Source: Diplosphaera chodatii (lineage: Eukaryota; Chlorophyta; Trebouxiophyceae; Prasiolales; Stichococcaceae). From it: 64,000 nt of DNA. Each line of letters starts with the position of its first letter. Within the stretch, counting starts at the first letter, position 1. The stretch lies in the NCBI GenBank assembly GCA_032358165.1, contig JAALGY010000033.1:3410001-3474000 (forward strand), in the 5' to 3' direction. Both the position numbers and the translations under genes were made by a program. Shown piece after piece: positions 56,401 to 64,000 of the stretch. The notes beneath the pieces were generated by a model. The model did not search any database. It was not told the origin of the DNA and saw only the letters and a list, made by a program, of their open reading frames with translations.

Positions 56401-59400
56401 CGAGCTGCCGCTCCCTGCACAGCAGCGAGCTTACATCAACAGCCAGCCCACGCAGACTCGTTGCGCTCCGGCAGCTTGTAGAAGTAGCTGCCGTGTTGCT
56501 ACAACCCATCGTGTAGACTATAAGTATCGACGGGCCCACCTGCAGCGCCTGCTGTGAATGCCGCCAGGCTGCCGGCCGGAGGCGGCGACGGCGGCCTGTG
56601 CCGAGGCCGCACCTCAGCACCCGCCCGCGCCGCTGCAATGCACTCGCTATTGGTTGGTGAGAAGCTTTGACGCAAGCAAGCAACATAATGCAGCGCATGG
56701 GGCGCGGCGGGAGACCCATGCTGCATGTTACTCGTTTGGTACACTCAACACTCACCAATTGGGCTGACTGGAACTGGGATGCTGCGGGCGGGCTGCGAGG
56801 GCTGAAAGTCCTTCTCCATGTCGGACACCTGGTCGTTGCCCGGGGCGCATGGAATGCGCGTTGGCCCCGTGTCCTGCTGCCCCGGGGCACCCTCTGCTGC
56901 GGCTGGCCCCGGCTGCTGCTGCTGCTGCTGGAGGTGCCACGCCTCCTCATGCCGCCGCTGCCTGTGCCGCGACTCCTCCTGAATCAGCCGCTCCCGCTGC
57001 TGCTGCTCCAGGTACAGCACCGCCCGCTCTCCCTGCTGCTGCTGGGCCGTCAGCGAGGTCATGCCTGCAGAGTGCTGGCCGGGCGACTGCGCCGGCGGCA
57101 AACGGGGCTGGTGCGCGGTGGGCGGCCAGGGGTGCGCGGGGATGCTGCCGGGGGGCGCGCTGGCGCTGCGCATGCGCAGCCCCTGCGGCTGCTGCGCGCC
57201 GGCCGCCGGGGCGTCCCCCGCCTCCGCCCGGTCCAGCTGCGCCTGCTGCTCCTGGGTGACCTGCGGCAGGGGCGCGGCCGCTGAGTCGTGGCCTTCATGC
57301 CAGTGCCTTGCTGTGGGCGACGACGGGCCATGCAGTCATGGTGGTGCGGCACCGTTGGTGGTGATATGTGCGCAGCGATGGAGGTAGGCTTGCCCGATGC
57401 CGCGGATGCGAGCACGCCTCATGGGTCCTGGGGTGCGGTGGCGAGTCAGAGACACAAGGTGGCAACCTGGACGGAGGAACAGCGCGTACAAGGGATGGGA
57501 CCAGTTTCTGCCTACCTGCCACTGCATATCCTGCTGGGGGCCCTCGTGCTGCGGGCCACGGCCACGCTCCTCGCTGCCGTGAGCCTCATCATCTGCGGTG
57601 GCCTGCCGGCGGTGCCCCAGCCGCTGCCGCAGGCTTGCCCACTCCGGCATGTGCTGCGCCCGCTGCTGCTGCTGAGGAGGAGGAGGCCCCCAGCGAGCGG
57701 CAGGCCGATGTGCTGCCGGCTGCTCGGACAGCAGGATCTGGTTCAGGGGATGCACGCCGTCTGTGTCGGTGTCTGCTGCCGCCGCTTGCTGCGAGGCGGC
57801 GGCCGATGTCACCCGCTGCTCGGGCGGCGTGGCATATTGCGCCAGGCTGGGCATCTGCAGCCAAGGTGCAGACCAGGACTTTGCTGTGGGCACGCCGTCA
57901 GTGACTGACGGACCTTCCATGCCATGCGCTTCAGCCTTCACTGCGTTGGCTCTTGACAGCAGGTGTGCAAGCTGGTGGGGTTCAGACCACGCACGTGTGC
58001 TGCCGGTGGGTACAGGGCGTCCGGCGGCGGCCTCATGGGCGGGGTCTCCTGCGCCATGTCTGTCGGTATGACCGGCACGGGCGGGGCTGCCTGTGTCGAG
58101 CTGCTGGGCGCATCCGCAACGACCTGCAGTGGCACAATCAGCGCTGATCATTTGATGTGCAGAATGCACAAATGATACACAACAGCTCGGTAGGTGCAGA
58201 AGGTGGCACTCGCTGACAAAGCTTTGTCATAGGTACCAGACGACAGATGATGCTGTGACAACCTTGGGCAGCCAGAGACAGTTTGCAGCAGGCCCCACCT
58301 CTGCTGTCAACATCAGCGGCCGGCCGTGCGGGTGGAAGTGCACCGCCCGCAGCGAGCGCCGCGTCTTCAGCGCAACATGCGGCTGGCCGCCCCCGCCGCT
58401 GCTGCTGGGCGGGACGCCCCCGGCAGCCACTGGCACCGCTCGCGGCTCGTTGTAGTTCCACATGTACAGCTGCAGTTGGATAGAAGGCAGGTAGGTGAGC
58501 GCTCTTTAAGTGTATATGTTCCCTTTAGAGGAGGACTGGGCATCGCAGCCCGCCCTGGAGCGTAGCAGGCACTTCGACAGCGCACACTTCAGGCAGCTGA
58601 GCAAGTATACTCAGGTGACGAAGGAGTATCACAGCCGAGGCACCTTGTGGCCGGCGGCCACTGCGAGCTCGTCGGCCCGCTCGTTGAAGGCGACGGACGC
58701 GATGGGCCGCAGGAAGTTGTGCGAGTTGATGCACTCCCCCGTCTCCACGTTCCACAGCCGGACCTGCTCACAACACCAACATGTGCACCCTCACCATGGC
58801 TATCTGCGACCGCGAAGCAGAGCCTACTCAACACCGTCACGGGCATCTGCCAGACCTCTCGTGCAGCTGGGAAGCGTTGCTTCCGTTGCGCCAGTACCTG
58901 GTGGTCCAGCGAGCCGCTGGCGAGCAGCGCGGGGTTGCGCCGGTGGAAGCGCACGACCCAGGGCGTGCGGTGGTGCCCCTCCAGCACCCGCAGGCACCGC
59001 CCCGTCGCGCAGCACGTGATCTTCACAGTGTGGTCGCCGCTGCACCACAAACGGACTGTCACCCGTTAGCGCATATCACCTTCCAGATACGCTGCTGAGC
59101 TTTGCCTCCTGGGGGCCTCGCTATGGACCAAGAAAGCACCATGCATAACACAGTGGCTCCGCTGCTGCGTCCTCCTCTCAAGGTTGGTCTCCGTTCCGCA
59201 CTGGGAGGAGGCCAGCAGGCGGCCGTCGTGGGAGAAGTCGAGGTCGATGGTGGAGCGGGGCGCGGGGGTGAGCGGGCAGTAGGAAGCGGCGCAGTGGCGC
59301 AGAAAGTCGTCCTCCGCCCAGCTGTGCAGGGCGGGGCCCGCCGCCGCGGCGCCCGGCGCAGGGACCCACCGCTGCTGTGGACCGAAGCACGGCAGCCTGG

Positions 59401-59701
59401 ACGGTCCCCGGCTGCCGTGGCTGTAGCTGTTTTCGCCGCCATCCCTGCTGGCGGTGGCGTGGCCGCTGCCCTGCTGCCCCCAATGCATGGCGGGTGCGGT
59501 AGGGTGGAAGCCACGCAGCATGTCGGCGGCGGCGGCGGCGGCAGTCGGTTCTGGGGTCTGCCGGTGCGGGACGCGGCGGCCACCACGTGCAAGGCTGCGG
59601 TCGCCGCATGCCTCCCGCCTCCGCAGCAGCGCCACCAGCCCCGGCTCGCTGCAGCGCACAGCCCGGTTTTCAGAATATGTGGCCATCACCAGCAGTACCA
59701 T
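53481..59701 (-). CDS. AMBRA1-like WD40-repeat protein
   Basis: AMBRA1 in animals is a WD40 scaffold and CRL4 (DDB1) substrate receptor acting in autophagy and cyclin D turnover; plants have AMBRA1-like proteins. ATG is at 59699-59701 (MVLLVMATYSENR), with LVALLRRREACG soon after. WD40 units follow: STIDLDFSHDGRLLASSQ, then DHTVKI and TGRCLRVLEGHHRTPWVVRF, then PALLASGSLD, the AMBRA1-type 'GH(R)RTPWxVxFHP...LASGxLD'. A very long low-complexity middle (about 55.3-58.2 kb), rich in Gln, Ala, Pro and Gly, replaces the disordered region of AMBRA1. C-terminal blades include MGVQFSPCGNLVAACVA, SIQFSPTGHLLLLAYGR, DEVNAAAFHPL and GVAYGTKEGRLRLLRTEHGS. A Pro/Asp/Ser tail ends AMLAPMSP at TGA 53481-53483. 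Many exon joins in the repetitive middle are unresolved. Confidence 0.85.
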
Positions 59702-61084
59702 GCAGGCACACTTGGGGTGGGCTGCACTCCAGGACGCCGTTGGTCCTTACAACTGGGAATGCCAAAGGGACCGTTTCCCAGCTGCAGACCAGCGCATTCG
59801 GGGCGTTGCCTGGGCATCGCCGTCGCCCCTAGCCTGTGGTGTGTGTAGATCCCCAAACATGCATGCGTACAGACCAGCTTGACAAACATGCTGCGAGCAG
59901 ATCGCGGGGTACCAACATCACGTGCGGGAGCTGTTCCAGTCTGTGGCCGAAAACCTGACGCCAAACCAGGTGGCTGACCCCGAAGCTAGCAAAATGATGC
60001 CAACGTTGACGACAGCGGTCGTCGTTGCCAAGTACTCTGCTCATAAGCGCGGCCAGGTCGTCACATCTGCACAGGTCAGACTTGGCCGAGCGTTGCCTAT
60101 CTCACCTGGTGTCCATCGCGCCACAGGCGCGGCTGTATGATCCACCTAAACCACTGCACGACCACAGCAGCGCATCAGCTCCTCCCTCAAGCGTGCGCTC
60201 AAGCGTTGTACTTCGACCTCCGCAATCCTTGGACCTTTACCACCTTGCGCGTCAGGAGTCTCAATCATGTGATAGCAACCACATTGCAAGCCGCTGCCCA
60301 CAGCTTCGAAGTGCAGACACTGCACACTGGCGTTGTTGCGCAAGCGCGCAACGGCCCCAATGCTTGCCGTAACAGGGAAGACTGCTTCGCTCCCTGGCTG
60401 TCTTCACTTGATGACCACCTGCTGACCTAGAGGCTTGCCTGCAATAAAACAGCAGCACACTCAGGCTTGATCACTGTTGATGCAGATCAGCAGCAGCTTT
60501 AGGTGCGGATCCATGGTCGCACGCAGGTCGGCGGCTGTGACAATGCGGGAGCGGGCCTGAGGCATCATCCCTGCTCACCACTTCAACAAGCTCCGTGCGT
60601 GTTCCCGACCGCACCGATGATGACTGCAATCCGTCCATCCTTCCAGCCGACCTTCACAGATAGTACCAGCCAGCTGTTGCATGTCAGGCTCATTTGACCA
60701 TTATGAGCACAAGCACTGCAATGGTGCATTGCCAAGCGCACAGGATGTCTTGTCCCATGTACTGACGCTACTGGATCTCGGAAAACATTCCTAGGGTTCC
60801 ACATTTGATGGTCGGGCGTGTGTGCACAAGATTCACACGATCAACTGCATGTGCCAACTTTGAGCAGCCGCACACGGCACAGATCATTGTAGACAGTGAA
60901 AAATCAGCTGGGTTCCCAGGCGCTTTGGAAGAGCAACTGTCTCGTGTGGAGATGTTGTAGAGCCGCAGGTTCACATGCCCAGGTGCACAGCACACATCGG
61001 CATAGATGCCCGCGCGCCTCACACCAACTGCTTTCTGTACATTGCAGGGATTAGTAAGCGGCGCACCAGCAGCCAGCCAGCCAC
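59702..61084. promoter_or_regulatory. Divergent intergenic region, possibly with a small unrecognised gene
   Basis: Nearly 1.4 kb between the AMBRA1-like and E2 genes, which start divergently. Besides the two promoters it contains plus-strand open frames at about 59900-60430 (see separate entry). A minus-strand frame near 60770-61020 has no motif. Confidence 0.35.
59900..60429 (+). other. Possible small gene of unknown function
   Basis: After an AG at 59900 the plus strand reads IAGYQHHVRELFQSVAENLT, then PNQ at a GT, and the frame stays open as VADPEASKMMPTLTTAVVV. Downstream, 60137-60429 is open and encodes FDLRNPWTFTTLRVRSLNHV before a stop. The amphipathic helix is protein-like but I find no start, no clear splice chain and no family. 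It may be part of a lineage-specific gene or chance. Confidence 0.25.
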
Positions 61085-64000
61085 ATGGCCGCCAGGCGGC
61101 TGGGCCTGCGGGCTCTGTCCGCAGTGTCGCCGCTGCTGAGCGGCAGCGCTGCTGCGGGATGCAACGGCATCGCCCGGGGGTTTGTGGCAGCCACAGCCGG
61201 CGGGTCGCTGACTGCGGGCGGCAACCTACTCAGGCGCAGTGCTGCTCGGCATCAACCGCAGCTGGCCCAGCTGCTCGGCGGTTGCCGGGGCTTTGCGCAG
61301 CTGCCACCGCACATAGAGCTGGCGATGCCGTCGCTGTCGCCAACGATGGAAAGGGTGCGCAAAGTTTCACATGTCAAGGTGTAGCTGCGCGGCCTCTCCT
61401 ATGTCCCATGCGCAACTGTGACACATCCTCACATGCAGCCTCCACAAGCGCCCGTGTTATGCCTCTGCAGGGCAATATTGCGGAGTGGAAGGTGGAGGAG
61501 GGTCAGGAGATAGCTGCTGGGGATGTGCTTGCAGAGATTGAGACGGACAAAGCCACCATGGACTGGGAGTCTCAGGTGCAGCCGCCTGGTTGCTGGGCAT
61601 CAAATAGAATGTGCCTCGCCGACGGGCTTCCGCATGCACAGTGCTGCTCCGATGGTGAGGCGCTGCCATGGTCTGCAGGACGATGGCTACATTGCCAAGA
61701 TTCTTATGCCGGCGGGGTCGAAGGACATCAAAGTCAACACCGTTGTGGGCATCATCGTCGAGGAGAAGGATGATGTGCGTGTCGTGCAGCAACTTGCCAG
61801 CTCATGCAGTGCAGCGCACACCTAAACAGTGTCTACAGGGTTGCCATATCAAGCGTGCACATCTCTGATTCAACAACTTTGATCCACCGTCTGCTGTGCT
61901 GCAGGCGGGTGCGTTTGCAGACTACCAGCCGGGCGAGGGTGGCGGCGACGCCGCGTCTGCCAGCAGCGGCGGCGACGGCGGCGGCGAGGCCAAGCCTGCC
62001 GAGCAGTCTGGCGGGGGAGACGAGCAGCCGGAGCCGGCGTCAGGCGGCGGGGGCGGCGGCGGCGACTTCCCGGCGCACATCATGCTGAACATGCCGGCGC
62101 TGTCGCCCACCATGGAGTCAGGTCAGTGGGTGTTCATGCTTTGCATGCCGCTTGTACATGTATCATCGTGCATGGGTGGGAACAGAAGCATGCTGCATCC
62201 ATGCGGTATGCACGGTGTTGCCAGGGCAGTCAATGCAGGAGGCAGGGCTAGACTGCCGTTCGTGCTGTGCGCAGGCAACATTGCGGCGTGGAAGGTGAAG
62301 GTGGGCGACGAGGTGGCGGCTGGGGACTCGCTTGCCGAGGTGGAGACCGACAAGGCCACCATGGACTGGGAGTCGCAGGTGCGGGCTGACTAAAGGGTGG
62401 TTCTGCACAGTCTGCGTTGCGCCTCCCTGGCCTGTCTGCTTGCTCGCTGCAGCGTTGCGCTTCGGAGCCTTCTTGTTGGCCAGGGCGTGGCATGGCTGAG
62501 TGCCACGTGCCTTTTGCTGGACCCTATGGTGCAGCAGAATCATCACAGACGTGCGCTCGCCAGCTGACAAGGTGAAAGGCGTCACACTGCAGGACGACGG
62601 CTTCATCGCCCAGCTGCTGGTGGGCGACGGCACGAAGGACATCAAGGTCAACACGCCGCTGGCGGTCATTGTGGAGGACAAGGTGCGCCCACCCCGCAGC
62701 GTGCATGGGCTCTGTTCATACCATGTGATACAGCAACCCAGGGCGGCACACCAGACTGTGTGGGACAGAGCCTGTCGATGCAGCCAGGCATGTCGTGCAG
62801 GCGATGTGGTGTGTGTGTTTCAGGTCTACAGATGCTGATGTGTACTGCTGCAGGATGACATCGGCGCGTTTGAGAACTTCAGCGCAGCAGATGCCGAGGG
62901 CAAGCCGGCGCCGCCTAAGCAGGAGGAAAAGAAGGAGGCGCCAAAGGAGCAGCCAAAGCAGGAGGCGGCGCCAAAGGCAGCAAAGCAGGAGCCCCAGCCA
63001 TCTGCTCCCTCCAAGCCGTCAGGTGTGGTTTGAATGCATCGAGAGCATGAGATGGCTTGCTGCGACGCTTTTCAGCGGGTACTGCTAGGCACCCTGCCCC
63101 AGGCCCCAAACTTCGCCCTGTGCATATGTGGAGGTATTTTGATGCGGCTGCCTAATGCTGGGCTCACTATGACGACGTTGCAGGAGGCAGGGTGACGGCC
63201 AGCCCGTATGCAAAGAAGCTGGCGCGGGAGGCCGGGGTTGACATCTCAGACGCGACGCCCAGCGGCCTTGGGGGACGCATCGTGGCAGCTGACGTCGAGC
63301 AGCTCATCAAGTCAGGTACATTTACATCTGCGCCGTAGCCCATTTGCGTGCAGCGTCAGCACCATGGGGCACGCGGCTTGGGCTGTTCGTTGTGCTGCCA
63401 TCGGGGGGCAACTGGGGCAGATTACATGAAGCAGACAACGGTCCTGCATGCGCGGCGAAGCCTGCACCTAAGAGAAAAAAAAACCAGCTGCCAGGGGCCT
63501 TACATGCATTGGCGGTGCTGGACTGTGGCTGTCAGACCGGGCGAGGCAGAGGCCGGCCTTGCATGAAAGGCTTTGCTGCCGTGGCTGCAGGGGGCAAGGC
63601 GGCAAAGCAGCCTGCGGGGGAGGCCAAGGGCGCCTCGAGGCCCACGCCGTCAGCGCAGGGCGGCGGCGCCGAGGTGAGCCTGGCCGGATATCAGGGTTCT
63701 GGCACTTGTGTGCTTGCTGTCCAACCCAGGCTCAGCGGATCTTCTGCCTGCGGACGGTGGTGTCGTTCGTGTGGCATTTCATGATGTGCATGTACTTACT
63801 ATATCCATGTGCACGCTGACAGAGTGACCTCCCCACCCTGCATCACCAGGTGCCGCAGCGGCGGGAGGGCGGCTTCACGGACCTGCCCAACTCCAACATC
63901 CGGCGCATCACCGCGCAGCGGCTGCTGGAGTCCAAGCAGACCGTGCCCCACTACTACGTCACTGTCGCCACCCGAGTGCGCCTGACCATGAACATGTTTG
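61085..64000 (+). CDS. Dihydrolipoamide acetyltransferase, E2 of mitochondrial pyruvate dehydrogenase (3' cut)
   Basis: E2 carries acetyl groups on lipoyl-lysine from E1 to coenzyme A and forms the complex core. Exons join in frame: 61085-61354, 61471-61575, 61679-61774, 61905-62121, 62275-62378, 62593-62682, 62854-63022, 63184-63315, 63591-63673, and one from 63850. The presequence [20 protein letters not shown] up to RGFAQLPPH is Arg-rich with no acids, so mitochondrial. Lipoyl domain 1 spans [10 protein letters not shown] to EEKDD and domain 2 spans [13 protein letters not shown] to VEDKDD; each holds [11 protein letters not shown] with the lipoyl Lys. A Gly-rich linker lies between them and a Lys/Pro/Ala linker after them. 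The E3-binding domain is [17 protein letters not shown], then [16 protein letters not shown]. The catalytic domain begins [20 protein letters not shown] before the window ends; the HxxxDG active site is not visible. Confidence 0.96.

Noticed and set aside
1..64000. Prokaryotic features, CRISPR arrays, operons, tRNA or rRNA genes, transposons
   Set aside because: The intron-rich genes and protein families are those of a eukaryotic nucleus, and by eye I found no spacer array, cloverleaf, rRNA core or transposase/reverse transcriptase motif.

Overview
The window is nuclear DNA of a green alga, most likely a trebouxiophyte or core chlorophyte. Genes are split into many short exons with GT..AG introns whose acceptors usually read TGCAG. 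Proteins are rich in Ala, Gln, Gly and Pro. The families are typically algal or plant: a plant-type PEX14, an A20/AN1 stress-associated protein, an Rh ammonium channel, an oil-body-associated protein and PCC13-62-type desiccation proteins. There are no operons or ribosome-binding sites, and I recognised no CRISPR array, tRNA, rRNA or transposon. All gene models are hand-built from exon phase and family motifs. Where exact exon ends are given, I checked that the phases join.

Layout. 1-1454 (-): BRO1-domain protein, C-terminus cut by the window edge. 2303-4787 (+): Trx-Grx-Grx monothiol glutaredoxin. 5328-7191 (+): A20/AN1 zinc-finger protein. 7929-11884 (-): peroxin PEX14. 12588-13759 (-): U1 snRNP protein C. 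14834-17372 (+): Rh-type ammonium channel. 17873-20414 (+): Ran-binding protein 1. 21314-22809 (+): unrecognised protein. 23378-36391: four class I SAM methyltransferases of one family, interrupted by a DedA/VTT membrane protein at 26171-29208. 36909-37274 (+): intronless 40S ribosomal protein S20. 37853-41481 (-): PLAT domain joined to a PTC7-like PP2C phosphatase. 42613-46143 (+) and 46713-49574 (-): tail-to-tail pair of ferritin-like desiccation-related proteins. 50293-52890 (-): oil-body-associated protein. 53481-59701 (-): AMBRA1-like WD40 protein. 61085-64000 (+): pyruvate dehydrogenase E2, cut by the window edge.

Most of the genes are unrelated housekeeping functions, as expected for a eukaryotic chromosome. 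Two stretches look less random. One is the 13-kb methyltransferase cluster, where two members are a recent tandem copy. The other is 42.6-52.9 kb, where two desiccation-related proteins and an oil-body-associated protein are adjacent, which suggests a locus linked to drying or lipid storage. The most unusual single protein is the PLAT-PP2C fusion.
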